From: CAILZL01 sp050181835
GTDB lineage: Bacteria; Pseudomonadota; Gammaproteobacteria; Steroidobacterales; Steroidobacteraceae
NCBI GenBank assembly: GCA_050181835.1
Contig: JBFXCU010000003.1
Location: 62,001 to 126,000 of the forward strand
Length of the DNA: 64,000 nt
Reading direction: 5' to 3'
The translations under genes were made by a program, and so were the position numbers. Under the pieces are notes generated by a model that saw only the letters and a program-made list of their open reading frames with translations, ran no database searches and was not told where the DNA came from. This document shows, piece after piece, positions 43,078 to 52,425 of this stretch. How positions within the stretch are numbered: the stretch's first letter is position 1; every line of letters starts with the position of its first letter.

Positions 43078-44247
43078 ATGCGTGTGCTGATGATTTCTGA
43101 TGTGTACTTTCCACGCGTCAATGGCGTATCCACATCAATCCGTTCGTTTCGCCGTGAGTTACAAGCGCAGGGACATCAGGTCACATTAGTAACACCCGCC
43201 TATCCGCATAGCGCCGAGTTTGATCAACAGCATCCAGATCCAGATCTGATACGCGTAACTTCACTACCTATCCCACGCGACCCGGAAGACCGGTTGATGC
43301 GGCGCTCCCAGTTATTACAGCTGCTACCTGAACTCAAGAAGCAGAGCTTCGATGTAGTCCATATCCAGACTCCCTTCGTTGCACACTATGCAGGCGTCAC
43401 CTTGGCACGACAGCTGAAGTTGCCCACTATCGAGAGCTATCACACTTTTTTTGAAGAATATCTATACCACTATGTTCCACTAATCCCCCGTGGCGTACTG
43501 CGTTTCGCGGCACGCCGCTTTACCGTTTCACAATGTAATTCAGTGAAACTAGTCATTGCTCCGTCACACGCCATGCACGATGCACTGCGGAATTATGGCG
43601 TGACCACACCCATCACCATCTTGCCCACCGGACTGGAAGCCAGTCAATTCAAACGCGGCAATAGTGCTCTTTTCCGCCAGCAACATGGCTTCACCGCACA
43701 GCAACCGATTGCGTTATATGTGGGCCGTGTTGCACATGAAAAGAATATCGATTTTCTGCTCACCATGTTCAAGCAAACTCTGGCACAAGTGCCACAAGCA
43801 ACATTATTGATTGTGGGAGAAGGCCCGGCAGTGCCGCACCTACGTGGACAGGTACAGCAACTTGGTATTCATCATGCAGTCAAATTTATAGGTTATCTGG
43901 ACCGTGATTCTGACCTACTGGACTGTTACAGCGCGGGCGATGTGTTTGTATTCGCATCGCGCACTGAAACGCAGGGATTGGTGCTGCTGGAATCACTCGC
44001 ACAAGGAACCCCAGTTGTCTCGACCGCACATATGGGCACGCGCGACATACTGGAAGCGGCGCAGGGCGCACAAATTGTCAATGAAGATACAGCGCAGTTC
44101 GCACAAGTAGTTGCGAACATACTCAGCAACCCACCAGTACGGGTGCGACTTGCGGCACACGCAGTAGTAGACGCGCAGCGCTGGAGTAGCGTCGAAATGA
44201 CACAACGGCTATTGCGTCTGTATACAGAACTGGTCGCTACTAAATAA
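43078..44247 (+). CDS. GT4-family glycosyltransferase (MgtA/PimB-like)
   Basis: A 389-residue GT-B retaining glycosyltransferase. The N-terminal domain starts MRVLMISDVYFPRVNGVSTS IRSF, typical of mannosyl- or glucosyl-transferases acting on lipids; HIQTPFVAHYAG and PTIESYHTFFEEYLYHYVP follow. The C-terminal domain has ALYVGRVAHEKNIDFLL, LLIVGEGPAVPHL, and the donor E-x7-E motif in ETQGLVLLESLAQGTPVVS. It precedes a PAP2, PlcP-like and second GT cluster on the same strand, separated by 199 bases containing an inverted repeat. Likely adds sugar to diacylglycerol or a lipid carrier. Confidence 0.9.
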   Translation: MRVLMISDVYFPRVNGVSTSIRSFRRELQAQGHQVTLVTPAYPHSAEFDQQHPDPDLIRVTSLPIPRDPEDRLMRRSQLLQLLPELKKQSFDVVHIQTPFVAHYAGVTLARQLKLPTIESYHTFFEEYLYHYVPLIPRGVLRFAARRFTVSQCNSVKLVIAPSHAMHDALRNYGVTTPITILPTGLEASQFKRGNSALFRQQHGFTAQQPIALYVGRVAHEKNIDFLLTMFKQTLAQVPQATLLIVGEGPAVPHLRGQVQQLGIHHAVKFIGYLDRDSDLLDCYSAGDVFVFASRTETQGLVLLESLAQGTPVVSTAHMGTRDILEAAQGAQIVNEDTAQFAQVVANILSNPPVRVRLAAHAVVDAQRWSSVEMTQRLLRLYTELVATK

Positions 44248-44400
44248 CAAGAAAATCGACCGTGGCCGCTGGACATCCACGACCACCGGCCTTTAGCGTA
44301 CTCACGACCATGACTATTCAGTGAAATTTGCCATAAAACCCGGCATTTAATTGAATTGCAACAATTGCTTCACAGCAATGCAGCATTCCACCCTGACAGT

Positions 44401-44426
44401 AGCAGCATGCTAATCAACATGCTGCT
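44401..44426. repeat. Perfect 9-base inverted repeat upstream of the PAP2 gene
   Basis: AGCAGCATG (44401-44409) and CATGCTGCT (44418-44426), eight-base spacer, 20 bases before the ATG at 44447. No T tract. Could be an operator or an mRNA hairpin close to the GGGGAGG ribosome-binding site. Confidence 0.5.
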
Positions 44427-44446
44427 GAACGCATTGGGGAGGAAAC

Positions 44447-44998
44447 ATGCTAACTGCCAGCAAGACTGATTTGTTTCGTCGTTTTGATGCCGCCGAGTTA
44501 AGTCTGTGCATGAGCTGCAATCGCTGGTCGAATCACAATTCAATTCGGCACCTGTTTGCGATGATCAGCCGTCTGGGTAATGGTGTTTTCTGGTATGTGC
44601 TAATCCTGTCACTGCCGCTTATCTACGGCACAACTGGAATGTGGCTGTGTCTACAATTCAGCATCACCGGCTGTATTGGGGTACTGCTCTACAAATCTAT
44701 AAAGCAACGCTGGGTGCGCGAACGACCATATATTTCGCACTTGGGAATTCGTGCTGGAACTGCACCACTGGATCGCTGCAGCTTCCCCTCCGGACATACT
44801 TTACACGCAGTGTGTTTCGCCATTTTGTTCAGCGTAAATCTGCCCGAGCTTGCCTGTGTGGTTATTCCGTTTGCAATATTGGTGGCATTGTCACGATTGA
44901 TTCTGGGTATGCACTATCCAACAGATGTAATCGTTGGTGCGCTACTCGGTACAACGTTGGCCTACCTGAGCATAAGCCTCGCGACACTATCCGCATGA
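44447..44998 (+). CDS. PAP2-family membrane phosphatase
   Basis: A 183-residue integral membrane lipid phosphatase. The three phosphatase motifs are complete: KQRWVRERP (K-x6-RP), PSGH in CSFPSGHTLH, and SRLILGMHYPTD (SR-x5-H-x3-D) with the catalytic histidines. About five to six membrane helices. The start has GGGGAGG upstream. Its stop overlaps the next gene's start (ATGA). In this cluster it may convert phosphatidic acid to diacylglycerol, but undecaprenyl-diphosphate is also possible for the family. Confidence 0.9.
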   Translation: MLTASKTDLFRRFDAAELSLCMSCNRWSNHNSIRHLFAMISRLGNGVFWYVLILSLPLIYGTTGMWLCLQFSITGCIGVLLYKSIKQRWVRERPYISHLGIRAGTAPLDRCSFPSGHTLHAVCFAILFSVNLPELACVVIPFAILVALSRLILGMHYPTDVIVGALLGTTLAYLSISLATLSA

Positions 44999-45837
44999 GT
45001 CCAATGCCACCCAAACATCCGCTAAAATTTCGTAGTGTTTTCATTTCTGATGTCCATCTGGGTTATCGCGGTGCCCGAATCGAATACCTGCACAGTTTTC
45101 TGAAGCAGATTGATACCGAGTATCTATACTTGGTAGGTGACATCATCGATTTGTGGAGCATGAAAAAAACATTTTACTGGCCACAGGAACACAACAACCT
45201 ATTAAGGTTGATTCTATCCAAGGCCAAGCGCGGCACTAAGATCATCTATATTCCCGGCAATCACGACGAAATGTTTCGTGATTTTGTCGATTACCGTTTC
45301 GGCAAATTGCAGGTAAAACGCAACGCGACACACATCACAGCAGATGGTCGAAAAATACTGGTCATGCATGGCGATGAATTTGATGGCGTTATCAAATGCG
45401 CCAGGTGGTTAAGCTTACTTGGTCATCATGGTTATGAATTAATTCTGGGCTTGAATCGGCGCGTCAATTGGCTACGCAGAAAACTTGACCTGCCTTACTG
45501 GTCACTGGCCGCTTACCTTAAACATAAAACCAGCGCCGCAGTCACTCATATAAATAAGTTTGAACAAGCAGTGGTGCGCGCTGGTAAACAACGCGGCATG
45601 GACGGCGTGCTATGCGGCCATATCCATCGTGCCAAGATCGAGCATATAGACGGCATTCAATACATGAACTGTGGCGACTGGGTAGAAAGCTGTACCACTA
45701 TCACTGAAGACTTCTATGGCCATTTGAGCTTGCTGCACTGGAGCGACCGACAGGAAGTGCTCAGCCAAAGCAACCGCACTGGTGCTATAAACGAAACCGA
45801 GTTAGGCAGCGCTTTGCAGCCTGATCATGCTGCCTGA
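44995..45837 (+). CDS. Metallophosphoesterase, PlcP/LpxH-like
   Basis: A 280-residue calcineurin-type phosphoesterase. Metal motifs: SDVHLG, GDIIDLW, PGNHDE, HGDEFD and CGHIHRA. The family is usually annotated UDP-2,3-diacylglucosamine diphosphatase, but the ~280-residue length and segments YWPQEHNNLLRLIL, YWSLAAYLKHKT and YMNCGDWVESCT fit PlcP-type phospholipases C, which release diacylglycerol from phospholipids in phosphate-limited proteobacteria. The start ATG overlaps the PAP2 stop by four bases and the end overlaps the next glycosyltransferase by 11 bases, so the three genes are coupled. Confidence 0.82.
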   Translation: MSPMPPKHPLKFRSVFISDVHLGYRGARIEYLHSFLKQIDTEYLYLVGDIIDLWSMKKTFYWPQEHNNLLRLILSKAKRGTKIIYIPGNHDEMFRDFVDYRFGKLQVKRNATHITADGRKILVMHGDEFDGVIKCARWLSLLGHHGYELILGLNRRVNWLRRKLDLPYWSLAAYLKHKTSAAVTHINKFEQAVVRAGKQRGMDGVLCGHIHRAKIEHIDGIQYMNCGDWVESCTTITEDFYGHLSLLHWSDRQEVLSQSNRTGAINETELGSALQPDHAA

Positions 45838-46894
45838 CACATCGACTCGGATTGCCATTATCACCGACGCCTGGTTGCCACAGGTGAACGGCGTCGTTAC
45901 CACTCTACGCACCACAGTGGCGACGCTGAAAAAACTCGGCCATGTCGTATTGGTGATAGAACCAGGGCTATTCAAGACCTTCCCCTGCCCCAGTTATCCG
46001 GAAATTCGGCTGGCATGGTTTCCCTATCGGCGCATTGATCAATTACTGCGCGAATTTCGCCCCGAGGCCATTCACATTTCCACTGAAGGCACACTCGGAC
46101 ACGCAGCACGAAAATGGTGCCGCCGTAACAAAATTCCCTTCACCACCGCTTATCACACACAGTACCCGGAATATCTGGCGGCACGCGCGCCAATTCCACT
46201 CAAGGCCAGCTATGCCTATCTGCGGCGCTTTCATGGTGCCGCCAGCCGTACCATGGTGCCCACACCGACATTGCAAAAGCAGCTAGAAGCCAATGGTTTC
46301 ACACAGCTGGTTCGTTGGTCACGCGGTGTTGACACTGAACTATTCAAGCCCCGTGACAAAAACTTTCTCTCACTCGCAAGACCAATATGGATGTATGTAG
46401 GCCGTGTCGCAGTGGAAAAAAACATTGAGGCATTTTTGCAACTCAAGTTACCCGGCACTAAAGTAGTGGTAGGTGAAGGCCCGGCCTGCTCTGAGTTACG
46501 CAGAAAATATGCAACGGTGCAGTTTGTTGGGTATAAGTTCGGCGAAGCGCTGGCGCAACATGTCGCCAGTGCCGACGTTTTTGTCTTCCCCAGCCGCACC
46601 GACACATTTGGCCTGGTATTACTTGAAGCCATGGCCTGCGGTGTGCCCGTGGCAGCCTATCCGGTCGCAGGCCCAATTGATGTTGTTGCGCAAGGAGTGG
46701 GAGGCGTCTTACATGCCAACCTTGAACAGGCAGCGCGAACAGCACTACTACTAGACACTGAGCAATGTCGGCAACAAGCGTTGCGTTACTCATGGGCGCA
46801 CGCCACGCAGCAGTTTTTCAACAACCTGCACCGATTCGATTCGAACCTGCTTGATACTCAAAGTCGATTGCAGCACATTACGCATTCGCAGTAA
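45827..46894 (+). CDS. GT4-family glycosyltransferase (Agt-like candidate)
   Basis: A 355-residue GT-B glycosyltransferase. N-terminal domain: RIAIITDAWLPQVNGVVTTL, IHISTEGTLGHAARKWC, FTTAYHTQYPEYLAAR. C-terminal domain: WMYVGRVAVEKNIEAFL, VVVGEGPACSEL, and the donor motif DTFGLVLLEAMACGVPVAAY, in which the first acid of E-x7-E is Asp. It overlaps the PlcP-like gene by 11 bases. In lipid remodelling operons the glycosyltransferase Agt next to plcP glycosylates the diacylglycerol, and this gene is the best candidate for that role here. Confidence 0.88.
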   Translation: MLPDTSTRIAIITDAWLPQVNGVVTTLRTTVATLKKLGHVVLVIEPGLFKTFPCPSYPEIRLAWFPYRRIDQLLREFRPEAIHISTEGTLGHAARKWCRRNKIPFTTAYHTQYPEYLAARAPIPLKASYAYLRRFHGAASRTMVPTPTLQKQLEANGFTQLVRWSRGVDTELFKPRDKNFLSLARPIWMYVGRVAVEKNIEAFLQLKLPGTKVVVGEGPACSELRRKYATVQFVGYKFGEALAQHVASADVFVFPSRTDTFGLVLLEAMACGVPVAAYPVAGPIDVVAQGVGGVLHANLEQAARTALLLDTEQCRQQALRYSWAHATQQFFNNLHRFDSNLLDTQSRLQHITHSQ

Positions 46895-47072
46895 TGCTGC
46901 CACGCAATAAAAATTGCGCTTGATTGATGTCACGCATAGGACTAAAACATTCATCAGTAGAATGAATTTCGACACCAACGTAAGTGATGTCAGTTCGACG
47001 CAATATTGGGCTGACGCACTTGGGCTGGCTTCTCCTGTTCGTAACGGGTTAAACCCACACGGAGGATCACCC

Positions 47073-47393
47073 ATGAATATTGCGGCACCGATTGTCGGCG
47101 ATTGGTATCAGGATCGAGAAGGGGAATTATTTGAGGTTGTCGCCCTCGATGCCGATGACCACACTATTGAAGTACAGTACTTCGATGGCACGCTGGAAGA
47201 ATTTGATGGCGATGACTGGATAGCGCTGTTACCACGAGAAGCCGAAGCACCAGAAGACTGGACTGGGCCGCTGGATGTGGAACCCGAAGATCATGATGAC
47301 GAAGCGGAACCCATCGTACTACCAGCGTGGTTGGGCACAGGCCATCTGGACCGCGATGAAGTGACGGGTTACTCTGAAGTGCCGCTAGGATAG
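47073..47393 (+). CDS. DUF6763-like acidic protein
   Basis: A 106-residue strongly acidic cytoplasmic protein. The core GDWYQDREGELFEVVALDAD, then TIEVQYFDGTLEEFDGDDWI, looks like a small beta-barrel and matches the DUF6763 pattern. The tail is Asp/Glu/Pro-rich. The ATG at 47073 is preceded by GGAGG at the right spacing; the longer frame from 46914 is not used. Function unknown. Stands alone. Confidence 0.8.
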   Translation: MNIAAPIVGDWYQDREGELFEVVALDADDHTIEVQYFDGTLEEFDGDDWIALLPREAEAPEDWTGPLDVEPEDHDDEAEPIVLPAWLGTGHLDRDEVTGYSEVPLG

Positions 47394-47672
47394 AAAATGT
47401 AGTTAGCGCGCTGATTGCACAGCAGTCAGATAAAGGCAGCTTTGCTACTCAACCATAAAGCACGTCGTTACTACTTCTGAGTGCATAACACAAAACATTT
47501 AGTGCAAACTAAAAGTCGATTCGCGATAACAAAATGTAGCTAGGTGACTGTTACCTGAGCTTGGCGCGCTTTACTAGAATCGCATTGAGATAAAATACGA
47601 AAATCGCAATAACATTCTGCTGTCACTAAAACATCAGTGACGCCTAACGGTTGCGAGAACGTAGCCGTGAAT

Positions 47673-49010
47673 TCAAGGCTTCTGCCCTGCCGTCCCCAAC
47701 GCCCTGTCAATCAAGCCGCGTCGCATCATGAACCAGAACAGCAATATCCCCGGCACGGCGAGCAGCGTAGTCAACAGATAAAAATTGACGTAGCCCATGG
47801 ATTGAATCAGGCTGCCTGCTGTCGCGCCTGTCAACACACGTCCGACGACGCTGGCAGCAGCAGAAATTAGCGCGTACTGCGCCGCAGTGAATTGCAGATT
47901 GCATAGCGCAGAAAAGAAGGCGACCACAACCACACCGCCAAAGCCACTGGCGAGGTTTTCAAAACCGATGGCTGCAGCCATGCCCCAGTTACTGTGACCC
48001 GCAACGGCAAGTGCGGCAAAACTTAAGTTAGATACACACATTAGCAACAACGCGATCAACACCGAGCGCTTAAGTCCGAACCGCGTATACAGAATGCCGC
48101 CGATGAAGATGCCGATCAAATACGCCCAAAAGCCAAAGCCTACATCGTAAATAGCGATCTCGTCATTGCTGAAACCTAGATCGTTGAATAGCAAGCGGAA
48201 GGTAAGGTTTGCCAGCGTATCGCCAATCTTGTGAACCAAAATGAACAACAGGATCAGCCACGCCCCGGCGCGGCGCATGAATTCCAGGAAAGGATCAACG
48301 ATAGAACCCCACACTGCTGCAAGACCCTTACGCTCATTGACCACAACGTGGCGCGCTGGCTCGCCAACAATCAATCCTGTCAGCATCGCTGGTAACGCAA
48401 ACATCGCACACGCCATATAGGCCGTTGCCCAACCCACGCGTTCCGCGACCACTAACGCCAGCGCACCCGCTGCGACCGAACCTATGCGCCAACCATACTG
48501 TGACATGCCTGAGCCAATACCGAGTTGATAGGGTTTAAGCGTCTCAATGCGATAGGCATCAATGACAATGTCGTAGGTCGCACCAGCAATGCCGACCAAC
48601 ACTGCCGCGATTACCGTGACTTGAATATTCGCCTGCGGATCGACCAGCGCTAGGTTCACAACTGCTGCGATGACGGCAGTACCCGCCAGCAACAACCACG
48701 ATACACGCTGACCGAGCCTGCCCAGCAGCGGAATCCGCACGCCGTCGACAATCCATGCCCAGAGAAATTTCAGGTTATAGACCAGAAACGCCAGTGTAAA
48801 AGCGGTGATGGTTTTTTTCTCAATACCCTCCTGTGCGAGCCGCGTCGTCAAGGTAGCACCGATCATGGCGTAAGGAAATCCTGACGAGACGCCGACGAAA
48901 AACGCAGCGAGTGATTCTTTTTCAAGATACGGCTTGAATGCACCCCATAAATTTGGGCGGGTGGGTAAGACCTGCGAGGGTTGTGGTTGAGATTCTGGCG
49001 CAGGATTCAT
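47673..49010 (-). CDS. AmpG-like MFS permease
   Basis: A 445-residue major facilitator protein of the AmpG family, whose members import anhydro-muropeptides for recycling. About 12-14 helices. Signatures: LAAFFVGVSSGFPYAMIGATL, FLVYNLKFLWAWIVDGVRIP, GATYDIVIDAYRIETL, GIGSGMSQYGWRIGSVAAGAL, FENLASGFGGVVVVAFFSAL. No ampD or beta-lactamase genes are near. Divergent from pyrE. Substrate inferred from family only. Confidence 0.87.
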   Translation of the reverse strand: MNPAPESQPQPSQVLPTRPNLWGAFKPYLEKESLAAFFVGVSSGFPYAMIGATLTTRLAQEGIEKKTITAFTLAFLVYNLKFLWAWIVDGVRIPLLGRLGQRVSWLLLAGTAVIAAVVNLALVDPQANIQVTVIAAVLVGIAGATYDIVIDAYRIETLKPYQLGIGSGMSQYGWRIGSVAAGALALVVAERVGWATAYMACAMFALPAMLTGLIVGEPARHVVVNERKGLAAVWGSIVDPFLEFMRRAGAWLILLFILVHKIGDTLANLTFRLLFNDLGFSNDEIAIYDVGFGFWAYLIGIFIGGILYTRFGLKRSVLIALLLMCVSNLSFAALAVAGHSNWGMAAAIGFENLASGFGGVVVVAFFSALCNLQFTAAQYALISAAASVVGRVLTGATAGSLIQSMGYVNFYLLTTLLAVPGILLFWFMMRRGLIDRALGTAGQKP

Positions 49011-49119
49011 GAAGGACTCCGGAAAGATGGCAACGAGTATACGGAGTGCTGATAGCCAGTGTCTTCTTGCCCGTAACTTCCGTTACCATTCACCGCAATT
49101 CATTTTTCATATAAAACTC

Positions 49120-49776
49120 ATGAGCACCGCCTCCGACACCAGCCCCATCGCATTCGTGAATTTCTGCTTGCAGGTAGGCGCACTGCGCTTTGGCAGCTTC
49201 ACGCTGAAATCAGGGAGACAGAGTCCGTATTTCTTTAACGCAGGTGCTTTCAATAGCGGTCAAGCGCTCGCGCAACTGGGCCGCTTCTATGCACAGGCGG
49301 TGGTCAGTTCCGGTATCCAGCACGACATGCTATTCGGCCCCGCTTATAAAGGCATTCCACTGGTTGCTACTACTGCGGTGGCACTGGCTGACCATCATCA
49401 GCACGACTTACCGTGGGCATTTAATCGCAAGGAAACCAAGGCGCATGGCGAAGGTGGCAATATTGTTGGTGCGCCGCTCGCTGGTCGAGTATTGATTGTG
49501 GATGATGTCATTACAGCCGGTACCGCCATTCGCGAATCAGTGGCAATGATCCGTTCTGCGGGGGCCGCACCCGTCGGCATCGTCCTTGCGCTGGATCGCC
49601 AGGAAAAAGGCAACGAGCAGCTGTCGGCAGTTCAGGAAATCGAACAGCAATACGGCCTGCCAGTCACCAGCATTATCAAATTGGTGGATTTGATCGAACA
49701 TCTGCGTGTCAGTGCCAGCTCAAGCGCAACGCTGGCAGCAGTGCAACAATATCGAGCGCAATACGGCATCTACTAA
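49120..49776 (+). CDS. pyrE: Orotate phosphoribosyltransferase
   Basis: A 218-residue enzyme of pyrimidine synthesis converting orotate and PRPP to OMP. Motifs: LRFGSFTLKSGRQSPYFFNA, GPAYKGIPLVATTA, NRKETKAHGEGG with the catalytic loop lysine and histidine, and the PRPP-binding VLIVDDVITAGTAIRES. The open frame extends to 49009, but the domain starts near MSTASDTSPIAFVNFCL, so the ATG at 49120 is used. Confidence 0.96.
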   Translation: MSTASDTSPIAFVNFCLQVGALRFGSFTLKSGRQSPYFFNAGAFNSGQALAQLGRFYAQAVVSSGIQHDMLFGPAYKGIPLVATTAVALADHHQHDLPWAFNRKETKAHGEGGNIVGAPLAGRVLIVDDVITAGTAIRESVAMIRSAGAAPVGIVLALDRQEKGNEQLSAVQEIEQQYGLPVTSIIKLVDLIEHLRVSASSSATLAAVQQYRAQYGIY

Positions 49777-49912
49777 CTATGGGTATCATGTCATCCGCGT
49801 TGACTCGAGCAGATGGGATTTGGCTCACGCTTGGCCAGCGCAACACTTGGCATAACCAAGCTGCGCTCAGCAGAATGCAGCGAATCTGAAAGAGGTTTGT
49901 TTGGAAACCACA

Positions 49913-50545
49913 ATGAAATACCCACTAGCCTGCTCACTGCTCGGTCTGCTGCTATTGAATACCGCACTCGCAGCCAGCACCGGCGGACGCGAAGCCTTCT
50001 ATCGCTGTCGCGATGCCAGCGGTCAGACTTTTTTTGGCGACCGCATGCCGACCGAGTGTCGGGATCTGGACACCGAAGTATTGAGCGACAACGGCAATGT
50101 GTTGCGAGTAATAGATGGTGCCGCTTCGCGTGCGGCCAGCGCGAAAAGCAAAAGCACTGAAGATGCCACCGCGAAGGCACGCTTTGATGCCGCGATGCGC
50201 GACCGCATGCTGGTGGAGGCCTATCTTTCAGTAAAGGAAATCGAACAGCTGCGAGACCAGCGTCTCGCATTGGTCGAAGCGCAACTTCACATTGATGAAC
50301 AGAATCTCACCGCACTACAAGAACGTGAACAACGCCTGTTGCGTCAGGCCACCCGCTTTCTGCCCTACAACACCAAAGCCGGTGCGGCACCATTGCCCGA
50401 ACAGCTGACAGAAGAAATGGTCACGGTGGTGAAGAGTACCGACGTAAGCAGGCAACGCATCGTTGCCAAACAAGCGGAACGCGAAGAACTGAAAGCTAAA
50501 TTTGAAAGCGACATCAGTCGCTTCAAACAATTGAAAGGGCTGTAG
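49913..50545 (+). CDS. Secreted DUF4124-domain protein with coiled coil
   Basis: A 210-residue exported protein. Signal peptide MKYPLACSLLGLLLLNTALAA, then a short DUF4124-type domain (FYRCRDASGQTFFGDRMPTE C) and a long Glu/Gln/Arg-rich coiled region (about 80-205). An in-frame TTG at 49901 has AGAGG upstream and could be used instead, adding METT. Periplasmic, role unknown. Convergent with dut, 11 bases apart. Confidence 0.82.
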   Translation: MKYPLACSLLGLLLLNTALAASTGGREAFYRCRDASGQTFFGDRMPTECRDLDTEVLSDNGNVLRVIDGAASRAASAKSKSTEDATAKARFDAAMRDRMLVEAYLSVKEIEQLRDQRLALVEAQLHIDEQNLTALQEREQRLLRQATRFLPYNTKAGAAPLPEQLTEEMVTVVKSTDVSRQRIVAKQAEREELKAKFESDISRFKQLKGL

Positions 50546-50556
50546 ACAGCCAGATT

Positions 50557-51018
50557 TCAACTGCGACCGGAACTACCGAAGCCACCTTCACCGCGTTGCG
50601 TCGCAGCGAATTCTTCCACCACGTCAAACTGCACTTGCGCCACTGGCACCACGACTAATTGTGCAATACGTTCACCGGGATTGATGGTGAATGTGGCCTG
50701 ACCACGGTTCCAGCACGACACAAAGAGCTGCCCCTGGTAATCCGAATCAATCAAGCCCACCAAGTTACCAAGCACGATGCCATGCTTATGCCCTAGGCCT
50801 GAACGCGGCAGCACAATTGCGGCATAGTGGGCATCGGCCAGATATACGGCAATGCCACTGGGGATTAACTGCGTATCACCGGGCCTCAACTCAAGTGGTG
50901 CCTCCAGCATCGCTCGCAAATCAACCCCAGCGGAGCCCTCAGTCGCATACTGCGGCAGAGGATAGTCACGACCAATACGCGGATCGAGTATGCGGAGCTG
51001 TACACGCTGCTGAGCCAT
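50557..51018 (-). CDS. dut: dUTP diphosphatase
   Basis: A 153-residue trimeric dUTPase. All five motifs are present: SAGVDLRAM, PRSGLGHKHGI, GLIDSDYQGQL, PGERIAQLVVVPV and RGEGGFGSSGR. The ATG at 51018 is preferred to the GTG one codon earlier. It lies 42 bases after coaBC on the same strand, the standard coaBC-dut pair of gammaproteobacteria. Confidence 0.97.
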   Translation of the reverse strand: MAQQRVQLRILDPRIGRDYPLPQYATEGSAGVDLRAMLEAPLELRPGDTQLIPSGIAVYLADAHYAAIVLPRSGLGHKHGIVLGNLVGLIDSDYQGQLFVSCWNRGQATFTINPGERIAQLVVVPVAQVQFDVVEEFAATQRGEGGFGSSGRS

Positions 51019-51060
51019 CACAAATTCTTACTGTTGGTTTTTAGTCTTGGGATCGAACAT

Positions 51061-52275
51061 TCAGTTCCATGTCGGGTGTTTGGCGCGATACCGCTCGGTG
51101 ATTAGCTGCACCAACTGGCCGGCGAGATCGCGCTTGCTACACAAACATAATTCGCGCTGACCACCATTCCAGTACACCGTCAGTGCATTGTCATCTTTAT
51201 CAAACGCCAACCCATCGCCGACCTTGTTGGCAGCGATCATGTCCAGATGTTTACCAGCGAGCTTGGCCAGTGCATTACGTTCGACATTGTCAGTTTCAGC
51301 GGCGAATCCCACCAAAAAAGGCGGCTTGGCGCTTGCACTGACGGTGGCAAGAATGTCTGGCGTATGTGCTAGATCTAACGTCAAGACCGCCGCACTCTTT
51401 TTGATTTTTTCGCCAGCAATCTGCGCCGCGCGATAATCAGAGACTGCGGCAGTGGCTACAAAAATCTGCGCATTACTTACCTGCGTTTGCACCGCCGCCA
51501 GCATGTCTTCGGCGCTCTCAACATCTATGCGAACGATGCCAGTGGACGCGTTCAGATGTACCGGGCCACTCACCAATGCGACCTCCGCACCAGCCGCATA
51601 CAAGGCCTCGGCGATCGCGAAGCCCATCTTGCCTGAGCTACGATTAGTGATAAAACGCACCGGATCAAGGCGTTCGCGAGTCGGCCCTGCTGTCACCACG
51701 GCTTTGACACCCGCCAACATCGCACCACGCTGTGGCGGCATCGCCCAATTGGCGAGCTCAGCCGGCTCCAGCATACGTCCCAACCCAACATCACCGCAGA
51801 CTTGCTCACCAGCAGCAGGTCCGAGCACACACACGCCACGTTGTTTGAGTAAGGCAATATTTGCTTGGGTAGCCGGATGCGCCCACATGGCTTGATTCAT
51901 AGCCGGCGCAATGGATATGGGCGCATGCGTCGCCAAACACAGAGTACTGAGCAAGTCCCCAGCCAGACCATGCGCCAGCTGCGCGATGAAGTCCGCAGTC
52001 GCTGGCGCGATTAGAACCGCATCCGCCCAGCGCGCCAATTCTATATGTCCCATGGCCGCTTCGGCCGCCTGATCCCATAACTCACTGCGCACCGGCACAC
52101 CCGACACCGCTTGGAAAGTGTTCTCGGTGACAAATTCTCTCGCCCCACGGGTCATGACCACCTGCACCTGCGCACCCTGCTCACGCAAACGGCGTACCAG
52201 ATCCGGGCTCTTATAGGCAGCAATACCGCCGGTAACGCCCAGCAAGATCTTGCGCGATGGATTAATAGAGTTCAT
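51061..52275 (-). CDS. coaBC: Bifunctional phosphopantothenoylcysteine decarboxylase/synthase
   Basis: A 404-residue CoA biosynthesis enzyme. The N-terminal flavoprotein CoaC (1-185) has GVTGGIAAYKSPDLVRRL, active-site His in MGHIELARWADAVLIAPATA, PAMNQAMW and the flexible flap Cys in CGDVGLGRM. The C-terminal CoaB (about 190-395) has VVTAGPTRERLDPVRFITNR SSGKMG, LVSGPVHL, VATAAVSDYR and the KIKK segment. Upstream of dut. Confidence 0.97.
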   Translation of the reverse strand: MNSINPSRKILLGVTGGIAAYKSPDLVRRLREQGAQVQVVMTRGAREFVTENTFQAVSGVPVRSELWDQAAEAAMGHIELARWADAVLIAPATADFIAQLAHGLAGDLLSTLCLATHAPISIAPAMNQAMWAHPATQANIALLKQRGVCVLGPAAGEQVCGDVGLGRMLEPAELANWAMPPQRGAMLAGVKAVVTAGPTRERLDPVRFITNRSSGKMGFAIAEALYAAGAEVALVSGPVHLNASTGIVRIDVESAEDMLAAVQTQVSNAQIFVATAAVSDYRAAQIAGEKIKKSAAVLTLDLAHTPDILATVSASAKPPFLVGFAAETDNVERNALAKLAGKHLDMIAANKVGDGLAFDKDDNALTVYWNGGQRELCLCSKRDLAGQLVQLITERYRAKHPTWN

Positions 52276-52425
52276 TGAGTTGGATTATCGCCAGCGTCAG
52301 CACTTGGCAGCAACCAGCCGATAGGCATGTGCTAATGGCATATCTGGCATTTAGACACAGATATGGAAAGTCCACTTTAAGCGGGATCGCTCCAGACTCA
52401 TCGCCAACCCAAAAAGGAATCAGGC

